Positions 1 through 6,810 of a DNA stretch of 34,535 nucleotides are shown piece after piece. A program made the translations under genes and the position numbers. Numbering within the stretch: position 1 is the stretch's first letter; each line of letters starts with the position of its first letter. Where the stretch lies: NCBI GenBank assembly GCA_046730475.1, contig JBKPIY010000079.1, positions 1 to 34,535 of the forward strand, written 5' to 3'. This DNA comes from JBKPIY01 sp046730475. GTDB taxonomy: Bacteria > Actinomycetota > Thermoleophilia > Solirubrobacterales > 70-9. The notes beneath the pieces are model-generated. The model did no database searches. It was given only the letters and a program-made list of their open reading frames with translations, and had not been told where the DNA came from.

Positions 1-687
1 GCGGACCTGGTCGCCGAGCGACTGGCGCCGGCCGCCGCCGGAGCGAGCTTCATCGCCGCCGGCGTCCCCGATCCCGACGGCGGGCCGGCGGCGCGGGTGG
101 AGGTCGAGCTGCCCGTCCGCGGCCGCCACAACGTCCTCAACGCCCTCGCCGCCCTCGGCGCTCTCGCCCTCGCCGGCGCGGACCGCGAGGGCTGCGCGAG
201 GGCGCTCGGAAGCTTTCCCGGGGTCGCGCGCAGGCTCGAGCTCAAAGGGACCCGCAACGGAGCCCGCATCTACGACGACTACGCCCACCACCCGACCGAG
301 GTCGCCGCCACCCTGGAGGCGGCGAGGGAGCTCGGCCCGAGGCGCCTGGTGGCGGCGTTTCAGCCCCACCTCTACTCGCGGACCAAGGCCCTCGCCGAGG
401 AGCTCGGGGCGGCCCTCGCCGCCGCCGACGAGATCGCGGTGCTCGACGTCTACCCGGCCCGCGAGGAGCCGGTCGGCGCGCTGGCGGGGGTGAGCGGGCG
501 AATGGTGGCGGCGGCCGCCGCCGACCGGGCGGGCGGCAAGCCCGTCTGGTGGCTTCCAGACGCGGAGCGGGCAGCGAGGGCGCTCGGCCCGAGGCTGGGC
601 GAGGGGGACGTGCTCGTCACGATCGGCGCCGGCGACATCTTCAAGCTCGCCGACGCCCTGGTGGGCGACGGGGAGGTGGCGACGTGA
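1..687 (+). CDS. murC: UDP-N-acetylmuramate-L-alanine ligase, 3' part
   Basis: The frame is open from the first base, so the gene begins upstream of the window; about 228 C-terminal residues are visible. MurC adds L-alanine to UDP-MurNAc in the cytoplasm using ATP, the first amino acid step of peptidoglycan stem-peptide synthesis. Visible family marks are GRHNVLNALAA (base 120 on), DDYAHHPTE (near 273), FQPHLYSRTKAL (near 358) and the terminal GAGDIFKLA, all typical of the central and C-terminal Mur ligase domains. It ends in a GTGA overlap with murB, so the two are translationally coupled in a division/cell-wall operon. The assignment is secure; the N-terminal ATP-binding part cannot be judged. 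Confidence 0.95.
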   Translation, partial: ADLVAERLAPAAAGASFIAAGVPDPDGGPAARVEVELPVRGRHNVLNALAALGALALAGADREGCARALGSFPGVARRLELKGTRNGARIYDDYAHHPTEVAATLEAARELGPRRLVAAFQPHLYSRTKALAEELGAALAAADEIAVLDVYPAREEPVGALAGVSGRMVAAAAADRAGGKPVWWLPDAERAARALGPRLGEGDVLVTIGAGDIFKLADALVGDGEVAT

Positions 688-1601
688 GCCTCGCCGAGGG
701 GATCGAGCGCGACTACCCGCTCTCGCGGCTGACCACGATCCGAGCGGGCGGCCCGGCGGACTTCTTCGCCCGTCCGAGCTCCGAGGCGGCCCTGGTCGAG
801 CTACTCGCCTGGGCGGAGGGGGAGGGGCTCCCGGTAGCGGTGATCGGCTCGGGCTCGAACCTCCTGGTGGCGGACGAGGGCGTTCGCGGCCTGGTCCTGA
901 AGCTCGCCGGAGCCCTGACGGCGATCGAGCGGGTCGGGAACCGGGTCATCTGCGGCGGCGGGGCGCGGCTGCCCTCCGCCTCGGCGAAGGCCGCCGGGTG
1001 GGGGCTGGCCGGGCTCGAGTTCGGGGTAAACATCCCGGGCACCGCCGGCGGCGCGGTGCGGATGAACGCCAACGCCTACGGCGGCGAGCTCGGCCGGGTG
1101 CTCGAGTGGGTGACGATCTGCACCGCCGCCGGCGGCGAGCGCCGGCGCCCGGAGGAGCTCGGCTTCCGCTACCGCGCCTCCAACCTCCGGCGCGGCGAGG
1201 TGGTTGCCCGCGCCTCCTTTGCCCTGCGCGCGGACGATCCGGCCGAGGTGAAGCGGACGATGGCGGGAATGCGCGAGCGCCGCCGCGAGGCCCAGCCGTC
1301 GGGGATCAAGACCTTCGGCTCGACCTTCGTCAATCCCGGCGACGACCGTGCCGGCGGGCGGACCGCCGGTCAGCTCCTCGACGCTGCGGAGTGCCGGGGG
1401 CTGCGTCGCGGCCGCGCCAGGCTGTCGCCGGTGCACGCCAACTTCGTCGAGAACATGGGAGACGCGACCACCGCCGACGTGATCGCGGTGATCGCCGCGG
1501 CGCGGCGCCGCGTCCACGAGCGCTTCGGGGTCGCCCTGGAGCCCGAGGTCCAGCTGCTCGGCGAGGTGAGCTGGCCGCCGGACTGGGACCTGAGCGGGTG
1601 A
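684..1601 (+). CDS. murB: UDP-N-acetylenolpyruvoylglucosamine reductase
   Basis: MurB reduces enolpyruvyl-UDP-GlcNAc to UDP-MurNAc with NADPH and bound FAD, in the cytoplasm. The 305-residue protein shows the FAD-binding signatures TTIRAGGPADFF, VIGSGSNLLV and NIPGTAGGAVRMNA, the GSTFVNP segment that carries the catalytic serine in this family, VHANFVEN, and the C-terminal EPEVQLLG with its conserved glutamate. The length is normal. I chose the GTG at 684 because it overlaps the murC stop by 4 bases (GTGA) and the protein then begins just before the first conserved block; a longer in-frame upstream extension only runs over murC. It overlaps ftsQ by 4 bases at its own end. Confidence 0.95.
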   Translation: MSLAEGIERDYPLSRLTTIRAGGPADFFARPSSEAALVELLAWAEGEGLPVAVIGSGSNLLVADEGVRGLVLKLAGALTAIERVGNRVICGGGARLPSASAKAAGWGLAGLEFGVNIPGTAGGAVRMNANAYGGELGRVLEWVTICTAAGGERRRPEELGFRYRASNLRRGEVVARASFALRADDPAEVKRTMAGMRERRREAQPSGIKTFGSTFVNPGDDRAGGRTAGQLLDAAECRGLRRGRARLSPVHANFVENMGDATTADVIAVIAAARRRVHERFGVALEPEVQLLGEVSWPPDWDLSG

Positions 1602-2302
1602 ACCGCGGTGCCGTCCTCCGGCGCCGGGCGGTGGGGGTGGCCCTGATCCTCCTCGCCCTGTTCGCCGGCTACATGCTCTGGTTTCGCAACTCGTCGCTGT
1701 TCTCCGTCGATCAGATCGAGGTGAAGGGGGTGACCGCCAACCGGAGCCAGATCGCCGCCGCGCTCGCGACGGCCGCCAGGGACATGACCACCCTCCATGT
1801 CCGCGCCGACCAGCTCCAGCACGCGGTGGCGCCGTTTCCGACGGTGGCAACGGTGGGCGCCCACGCCACCCTGTTCCACAAGCTCGAGATCACCGTCACC
1901 GAGCGGCTGCCGGTGGCGAAGGCGAAGATCGAGGGGGAGACCGTTCCGATCTCCGCCGACGGCTACGTTCTCCGGGGCCTCGACTTCGATCGCTCGGCGC
2001 TGCCCTCGATCGACGCGGGACCGCCCGGCCCCGGGGCGCGACTCGACGAGGACGGGGCCGCCCAGGCGGCGATAGTGGGGGCGGTCCCCGGCCCGCTCCG
2101 CGACCGGCTCCGGGGCGCGAGCTGGGACGAGTCGCTCGGCGGGGTGGTGGTCGATCTCCGCGGCGCCCCCGAGCTTCGCTTCGGCGGCGGCGGGGCCGCC
2201 GAGGCGAAGTGGAGGGCGGTGTCGGCCCTGCTCGCCCAACCCGGCGGCGTCTCCGTCGCCTACATCGACGTCAGCGTTCCCTCTCGCCCCGTTACCGGCT
2301 AA
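1598..2302 (+). CDS. ftsQ: Cell division protein FtsQ/DivIB (POTRA)
   Basis: FtsQ is a bitopic divisome protein that links early and late septum proteins. The 234-residue protein has a short basic cytoplasmic tail, one membrane segment at about residues 12-26 (ALILLALFAGYMLWF) and then an extracytoplasmic POTRA-like domain starting near FSVDQIEVKGVTANRSQI, followed by the beta domain around LEITVTERLPVAK and ADGYVLRG. Sequence identity in this family is low, so the call rests on the topology, these short motifs and the position between murB and ftsZ. The GTG start at 1598 overlaps the murB stop by 4 bases. No ftsA follows, as is usual in Actinobacteria. Confidence 0.9.
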   Translation: MNRGAVLRRRAVGVALILLALFAGYMLWFRNSSLFSVDQIEVKGVTANRSQIAAALATAARDMTTLHVRADQLQHAVAPFPTVATVGAHATLFHKLEITVTERLPVAKAKIEGETVPISADGYVLRGLDFDRSALPSIDAGPPGPGARLDEDGAAQAAIVGAVPGPLRDRLRGASWDESLGGVVVDLRGAPELRFGGGGAAEAKWRAVSALLAQPGGVSVAYIDVSVPSRPVTG

Positions 2303-2492
2303 CCGCCCGGGGCCGCGGGGCCCGACCGGGTGCAAGGCGTCCTGCACTCGCCGGGAGCGGCGCTCGGACGCGTGGCTGAGCCGGGGGCGAACCGCACTCT
2401 GGGTGCCCTGGGAAATTTGATGCTTTGCAGGGATTTTTCTCACCCTCTAGTAACCCTGTATCTGGAGCTTGAGTTGAGGAAAAGGGAGTAGA

Positions 2493-2514
2493 AAGTCTCA
2501 AGCGAGACTTGAGA
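2493..2514. repeat. Overlapping inverted repeats upstream of ftsZ
   Basis: Two mutually exclusive perfect 7-base inverted repeats overlap here: AAGTCTC (2493-2499) with GAGACTT (2504-2510), and TCTCAAG (2496-2502) with CTTGAGA (2508-2514). Further copies of the core lie just upstream, CTTGAG at 2468-2473 and TTGAG at 2474-2478. The cluster ends about 20 bases before the -35 of the probable ftsZ promoter, so it may be an operator. The rest of 2303-2490 holds no gene that I recognise; it includes a weak GTGCA/TGCAC hairpin near 2330-2347 and turns clearly more AT-rich after about 2410. Confidence 0.5.
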
Positions 2515-2533
2515 GTTCAGGCACGGAGCGGGT

Positions 2534-2562
2534 TTGACACTTTGCGATTCTTGTCGTACTTT
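2534..2562 (+). promoter_or_regulatory. Probable ftsZ promoter
   Basis: TTGACA at 2534-2539 is a perfect -35 hexamer; after exactly 17 bases comes TACTTT at 2557-2562, a 3/6 match to TATAAT. The predicted transcript start is near 2568-2570. The -35 overlaps GACAC (2536-2540), the core motif reported for the sporulation/division regulator WhiA in Streptomyces, which also acts at ftsZ there; that link is inference. Confidence 0.6.
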
Positions 2563-2568
2563 CGAGAA

Positions 2569-2590
2569 AGCTGATCAGCCTTTTTCAGCT
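2569..2590 (+). other. 5' leader hairpin of ftsZ mRNA
   Basis: AGCTGA (2569-2574) can pair with TCAGCT (2585-2590) around a 10-base loop, right at the predicted 5' end of the ftsZ transcript. Such 5'-terminal hairpins can stabilise mRNA. The Shine-Dalgarno candidates GGAG (2597-2600) and AAGG (2602-2605) lie between this hairpin and the ATG at 2614. Confidence 0.4.
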
Positions 2591-2613
2591 GAATTCGGAG
2601 CAAGGCCAACTTC

Positions 2614-3741
2614 ATGGAGACCTCGTACCTCGCGGTGATAAAGGTCGTCGGCGTCGGCGGCGGCGGATCGAATGCGGTCAGCCGCATGGTCGACGCGGGC
2701 CTGCGCGGGGTGGAGTTCATCGCCTGCAACACCGACGCCCAGGCCCTCCAGGCGTGTGACGCCGACGTCAAGATCGGGATCGGCCACAACCTGACCAAGG
2801 GCCTCGGGGCCGGCGCGAACCCCCAGGTGGGGGCGGGGGCGGCGGCCGAGTCCCGGGACGACATCAAGGAGGCGCTGAAAGGCGCCGACATGGTCTTCAT
2901 CACCTGCGGCGAAGGCGGCGGCACCGGCACCGGGGCCGCCCCCGTGATCGCCGAGATCTCCAAGCAGGAGATCGGTGCCCTCACTGTCGGGGCGGTCACC
3001 AAGCCCTTCGAGTTCGAGGGCAAGAAGCGGATGGCTCAGGCCGAGGAGGGGATCAGCCGCCTGCGCCAGGAGGTCGACACCCTGATCGTCGTCCCGAACG
3101 AGAAGCTGCTGCAGATCGTCGAGCGCCGGACCACCATCCTCGAGGCGTTCCGCGAGGCCGACGACACCCTCCGGCAGGGAGTCCAGGGGATCACCGACCT
3201 GATCACGATCCCGGGCCTGATCAACCTCGATTTTGCCGACGTCCGCCTGATCATGCACGAGGCCGGCTCGGCACTGATGGGGGTCGGCACCGGCTCCGGC
3301 GAGAGCCGGGCGGTCGAGGCCGCCAAGAACGCGATCACCTCCCCCTTGATCGAGGAGAAGGTTGACGGCGCCAAGGGGATGCTGCTGAACATCACCGGGG
3401 GCGAGGACCTCGGCCTGTTCGAGGTCAACGAGGCCGCCAACATGGCGATCGCCGCCGCCGACGCGAACGCGAACATCGTGTTCGGCGCGGTGGTCGACTC
3501 GACCATGCACGAGGAGGTCCGGGTGACGGTGATCGCGACCGGCTTCGAGGGCTTCGAGATGATCGCCCGCGCCCCCGAGTTCACCCGCCGCGAGCGCGAG
3601 CGCGAGACCCCCGCCTTCATCCGCTCCCGGCGGGAGCGCGAGGGGGCGGGACGCGGTCGCCGGGCGGCACCCGAGCCGGAGCCGCTCGGGGATCTGCGGA
3701 TCAGCGACTCCGAGATCGACGTTCCGGATTTCCTCAAATAG
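2614..3741 (+). CDS. ftsZ: Cell division GTPase FtsZ
   Basis: FtsZ is the tubulin homologue that polymerises into the cytokinetic ring and guides septal wall synthesis. The 375-residue protein has the N-terminal VVGVGGGGSNAV, the tubulin signature GGGTGTG (residues 101-107), the GTPase T7 loop NLDFADV (204-210, with N204, D206 and D209), and the conserved C-terminal peptide DVPDFLK that binds membrane tethers. The linker between globular core and C-terminal peptide is short, about 50 residues, and Arg/Glu-rich. The ATG at 2614 fits the normal N-terminus (YLAVIKVVGVGGGG). It has its own promoter region. The usual neighbours pgeF, yggS and sepF do not follow; glycine cleavage genes do. Confidence 0.98.
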   Translation: METSYLAVIKVVGVGGGGSNAVSRMVDAGLRGVEFIACNTDAQALQACDADVKIGIGHNLTKGLGAGANPQVGAGAAAESRDDIKEALKGADMVFITCGEGGGTGTGAAPVIAEISKQEIGALTVGAVTKPFEFEGKKRMAQAEEGISRLRQEVDTLIVVPNEKLLQIVERRTTILEAFREADDTLRQGVQGITDLITIPGLINLDFADVRLIMHEAGSALMGVGTGSGESRAVEAAKNAITSPLIEEKVDGAKGMLLNITGGEDLGLFEVNEAANMAIAAADANANIVFGAVVDSTMHEEVRVTVIATGFEGFEMIARAPEFTRRERERETPAFIRSRREREGAGRGRRAAPEPEPLGDLRISDSEIDVPDFLK

Positions 3742-3773
3742 AGGGCCCGGGCGGGTAGGCGCGCGGGGCCTGT

Positions 3774-3820
3774 CGCCGGATCGTCCCGTGCGCGGCGGGG
3801 GCCACGGGAGCGATCCGGCG
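3774..3820 (+). terminator. Strong hairpin after ftsZ (U-less terminator candidate)
   Basis: The left arm at 3774-3790 and the right arm at 3803-3820 are complementary over 17 base pairs with one bulged C, around a 12-base GC-rich loop. It starts 33 bases after the ftsZ stop and ends 37 bases before the probable gcvT -10. No T-run follows, so it is not a canonical intrinsic terminator; a U-less terminator or an mRNA 3'-end protector fits best. Confidence 0.6.
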
Positions 3821-3857
3821 CCACCCGCGCGAGCTCCCGCCCCGCCCATCCAGGGAA

Positions 3858-3863
3858 TAGCCT
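3858..3863 (+). promoter_or_regulatory. -10-like hexamer before gcvT
   Basis: TAGCCT lies 7 bases before the GTG at 3871, the spacing expected if transcription starts at the start codon (leaderless mRNA). No clear -35 is seen 16-18 bases upstream. Confidence 0.4.
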
Positions 3864-3870
3864 CCACCTT

Positions 3871-4956
3871 GTGGAAGGAACCACCGCTCTGAAGCGCACC
3901 CCGCTCTATGAGGCGCACGTGGAGGCCGGGGCGAAGCTGGCGCCGTTCGCGGGATGGGAGATGCCGGTCCAGTACGAGGGGATCCGGGCCGAGCACCTCG
4001 CGGTCCGTGAATCCTGCGGGGTGTTCGACGTCTCGCACATGGGGGAGATCGAGACCGCGGGGCCCGACGCCCAACGGCTGCTCCAGCACCTGCTCTCCAA
4101 CGACCTCTCCAAGGTCGAGGTCGGCGGGGCGCAGTACTCGTGCCTGTGCCAGGAGGACGGCGGCGTCCTCGACGACCTCTTCACCTACCGGCTCGCCGAG
4201 GACCGCTATCTGACGGTCACCAACGCCGCCAACCACGACACCGATCTGGAGTGGTTCCAGGCCCACGCCGAGGACCTCGACGCCGAGTGCCTGGACGCGA
4301 TCGATCGCTACGCGATGCTCGCTGTCCAGGGGCCCAGGGCGCGCGAGATCGTCGCCCGCCTCGCCGACGACGAGCTCCCCGCCCGCTTTCACGCGGCGGA
4401 GCTGTCCGTGGCCGGCTCGCCGGCACTCGTCTGCGGCACGGGCTACACCGGCGAGGACGGAGTCGAGGTGCTGCTCGACCCTGGCGGCGCCGGGGCCCTC
4501 TGGGACGCTCTGGTCGGCGCCGGCGCCGTTCCCGCCGGCCTCGGCGCCCGCGACACCCTGCGGCTCGAGGTCTGTTACTGCCTCTACGGCAACGACCTCA
4601 GTACCGACCGCAACCCGATCGAGGCCGCCCTCGGATGGTGCGTGAAGGAGGAGACCGGGTTCGTCGGCGCCGAGTCGTGCGCCCGGACCCGGGCGGAGGG
4701 CCCGGCCGAGGTCCTGGTCCCGTTCACGATCACCGGCGCCGGGATCCCTCGCCAGGGGAACCCGATCATGGCCGGTGATCAGCAGGTGGGCGAGGTGACG
4801 AGCGGAACCCAGTCGCCCTCGCTCGGGATCGGGATCGGGATGGGCTACCTGCGATCGGACCTGAACGAGCCCGGGACCGAGGTCGAGATCGACGTCCGCG
4901 GCAAGCGCCGACCCGCCCGGGTCGCGAAGCGCCCGCTTTACAGCAAGGATGGGTAG
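3871..4956 (+). CDS. gcvT: Glycine cleavage system T-protein (aminomethyltransferase)
   Basis: GcvT releases ammonia from the aminomethyl group carried on the lipoyl arm of GcvH and transfers the one-carbon unit to tetrahydrofolate. The 361-residue protein is full length and shows LKRTPLYEAHVEAGAKLAP, FAGWEMPVQY, VFDVSHMGEI, GYTGEDGVEV, GLGARDTLRLE and EAALGWCVK, all typical of the family. The GTG at 3871 is preceded by a -10-like hexamer and no good ribosome site, which supports a leaderless start; a rarer CTG at 3889, with GGAAGGA 9 bases upstream, is an alternative that would start at the first conserved residue. It is first in the gcv cluster; gcvH begins 11 bases after its stop. Confidence 0.95.
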   Translation: MEGTTALKRTPLYEAHVEAGAKLAPFAGWEMPVQYEGIRAEHLAVRESCGVFDVSHMGEIETAGPDAQRLLQHLLSNDLSKVEVGGAQYSCLCQEDGGVLDDLFTYRLAEDRYLTVTNAANHDTDLEWFQAHAEDLDAECLDAIDRYAMLAVQGPRAREIVARLADDELPARFHAAELSVAGSPALVCGTGYTGEDGVEVLLDPGGAGALWDALVGAGAVPAGLGARDTLRLEVCYCLYGNDLSTDRNPIEAALGWCVKEETGFVGAESCARTRAEGPAEVLVPFTITGAGIPRQGNPIMAGDQQVGEVTSGTQSPSLGIGIGMGYLRSDLNEPGTEVEIDVRGKRRPARVAKRPLYSKDG

Positions 4957-4967
4957 GTTTCCCGGCG

Positions 4968-5360
4968 ATGGCCGAAGAGAGCTACCCCGAGGATCTCCGC
5001 TACCACCCCGAGCACGACTGGGCCCGGATTGAGGGAGAGGAGGCGACCTTCGGGATCACCTGGTACGCCCAGGACGCCCTCGGCGAGGTTGTCTTCTACG
5101 AGCCGCCCGATGTCGGGGCGACGGTGACCAAGGACCAGGCCTACACGGAGGTCGAGTCCGTGAAGGCGGTCTCAGACGTATTCGCACCCCTGTCGGGCGA
5201 GGTCAGCGCCGTCAACGGGGTCCTCGCCGACAACCCCGAGAGGATCAACGAGGACCCCTACGGCGAGGGCTGGCTCGTCAAGGTGAAGATCTCGGACCCC
5301 TCCGAGGCCGATCAGCTGCTCGACTCGGACGACTACAGAAAGCTGCTCGAGGAGTCCTGA
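4968..5360 (+). CDS. gcvH: Glycine cleavage system H-protein
   Basis: GcvH is the small lipoylated carrier that shuttles the methylamine group between the P, T and L proteins. The 130-residue protein has the normal length, the N-terminal YHPEHDWARIEGEEATFGIT, and the lipoylation site VESVKAVSD with the acceptor lysine at residue 66, plus the C-terminal NEDPYGEGWLVKVK. ATG start at 4968. Lipoyl ligase or lipoate synthase genes and the L-protein are not in the window. A CACCCG/CGGGTG inverted repeat follows the stop (about 5362-5386) and may separate it from gcvPA. Confidence 0.97.
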   Translation: MAEESYPEDLRYHPEHDWARIEGEEATFGITWYAQDALGEVVFYEPPDVGATVTKDQAYTEVESVKAVSDVFAPLSGEVSAVNGVLADNPERINEDPYGEGWLVKVKISDPSEADQLLDSDDYRKLLEES

Positions 5361-5406
5361 CCACCCGCGCGAGGAGCGATCGGGTGAGCCGGCCAAAAGC
5401 GGCGTC

Positions 5407-5412
5407 TACGAT
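5407..5412 (+). promoter_or_regulatory. -10-like hexamer before gcvPA
   Basis: TACGAT ends 9 bases before the GTG of gcvPA. No Shine-Dalgarno sequence lies between, so a leaderless or near-leaderless internal promoter is possible. Confidence 0.35.
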
Positions 5413-5421
5413 GGTTGCTCT

Positions 5422-6810
5422 GTGACCCGGTACACCTCAACCACCGATGCCGACCGCAAGGAGATGCTGACGGCGATCGGGGCCTCCTCGATCGACGAGC
5501 TGTTCGAGGACATTCCCGCGGAGATGAGGCTCGGAAGGCCGCTCGATCTCCCCGCCGGAAAGCCCGAGTCCGAGGTCTACGAGGAGCTCGCCGCGCTCAG
5601 CCGGCGGAACGTCCACGCCGAGGCCGAGGTCAGCTTCCTCGGCGCTGGGATGTACGACCACTACGTGCCCGCGATCGTCGACGCGATCATCTCGCGCTCG
5701 GAATTCCTCACCCCCTACACCCCCTACCAGGCCGAGATCTCCCAGGGCGGGCTCCAGGTGATGTTCGAGTTCCAGACGGCGATGTCGGAGCTGACCGGGC
5801 TTCCGGTCTCGAACGCGGCGCTGTACGAGGGGCCCTCCGCGGTCGCCTCGGCGGCGTACCTCGCGATCGGCGCGACCAAGCGCCCCAAGCTGGTCGCCTC
5901 CCGCGGGCTTCACCCGCACAGCCGCGAGTCGCTCGTAACCTACGGCGCCGGCTTCGGCTCGGAGCTGGTCGAGGTCGGTCTGGAGGAGGGCGTCACCGAC
6001 GCCGCCGCGCTCGCCAACGCGATCGACGAGGACACCGCCGCCGTCTTCCTGCAGCAGCCCAACTTTCTCGGCGCGGTGGAGGACCTCGAGCCTCTCGCCG
6101 CCGCCGCCAGGGAGCGCGGGGCGCTGGCGGTCGTCGCCTGCGACCCGATCGCCCTCTCGGTGCTGAAGCCGCCGGGCGAGTGCGGTGCCGACATCGCCGT
6201 CGGCGAGGGGCAGCCGCTCGGCAACCGGCTCGACTACGGCGGCCCCTCGTTCGGCTTCTTTTGCGGCACCGAGACGCACATCCGCCGGATGCCCGGCCGG
6301 ATCGCCGGGGAGACCACCGACGCCGACGGCCGCCGCGGCTTCGTCCTCACCCTCCAGACCCGCGAGCAGCACATTCGCCGCGAGAAGGCGACCCACAACA
6401 TCTGCACCGCTCAGGCGCTGAACGCCCTCGCCGGGATGGTCCACCTCGCCTGGCTCGGCAAGCGCGGGTTCGTTGAGCTCGGCGAGCTCCTCGTCCGCCG
6501 CACCGCCTACGCCCGCGACCGGCTGGCGTCGGTCGACGGGGTCGAGGTTCTGCACGAGGCTCCGGTCGTCCGCGAGTTCGCGGTCCGGCTGGAGGCGCCG
6601 GTGGCCGAGGCGCTCGAGCGCTGCGCGGCGGAGGGGATCGGGGCCGGGCACCCGCTCGGGGGCGACTACCCCGAGTACGAGGACGGCCTCCTCATCGCCC
6701 TCACCGAACGGCGCGGGCGCGCCGACATCGACCGCCTCGCCGACGCGCTCGGCCGGGCGGTGGCGGGCTCCGAGGCCCCCGCTCGCGCGGTCGAGGAGGT
6801 GACCTCGTGA
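5422..6810 (+). CDS. gcvPA: Glycine dehydrogenase (decarboxylating) subunit 1
   Basis: This is the N-terminal half of the PLP-dependent P-protein, which decarboxylates glycine and loads the aminomethyl group onto GcvH. In this organism the P-protein is split into two genes, as in many thermophiles and Firmicutes. The 462-residue protein shows FLGAGMYDHYVPA, YTPYQAEISQGGLQ, ELTGLPVSNAALYEG, FLQQPNFLGAVED, NRLDYGGPSFGFF and the later KATHNICTAQALNA, typical of GcvPA. It lacks the PLP lysine, which is in GcvPB. The GTG at 5422 is chosen because the protein then begins with the usual short N-terminus. A 4-base GTGA overlap couples it to gcvPB. Confidence 0.95.
   Translation: MTRYTSTTDADRKEMLTAIGASSIDELFEDIPAEMRLGRPLDLPAGKPESEVYEELAALSRRNVHAEAEVSFLGAGMYDHYVPAIVDAIISRSEFLTPYTPYQAEISQGGLQVMFEFQTAMSELTGLPVSNAALYEGPSAVASAAYLAIGATKRPKLVASRGLHPHSRESLVTYGAGFGSELVEVGLEEGVTDAAALANAIDEDTAAVFLQQPNFLGAVEDLEPLAAAARERGALAVVACDPIALSVLKPPGECGADIAVGEGQPLGNRLDYGGPSFGFFCGTETHIRRMPGRIAGETTDADGRRGFVLTLQTREQHIRREKATHNICTAQALNALAGMVHLAWLGKRGFVELGELLVRRTAYARDRLASVDGVEVLHEAPVVREFAVRLEAPVAEALERCAAEGIGAGHPLGGDYPEYEDGLLIALTERRGRADIDRLADALGRAVAGSEAPARAVEEVTS

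Noticed and set aside
3742..3870. Glycine riboswitch before gcvT
   Set aside because: The 129-base gap is taken up by one long simple hairpin, and a -10-like element sits 7 bases before the start codon, which leaves no leader RNA. I see no tandem aptamer-like conserved blocks.
2575..4392. 605-codon open frame on the minus strand opposite ftsZ and gcvT
   Set aside because: It is a shadow of the GC-rich third-position pattern; it runs opposite two certain genes and its translation shows no known motif.
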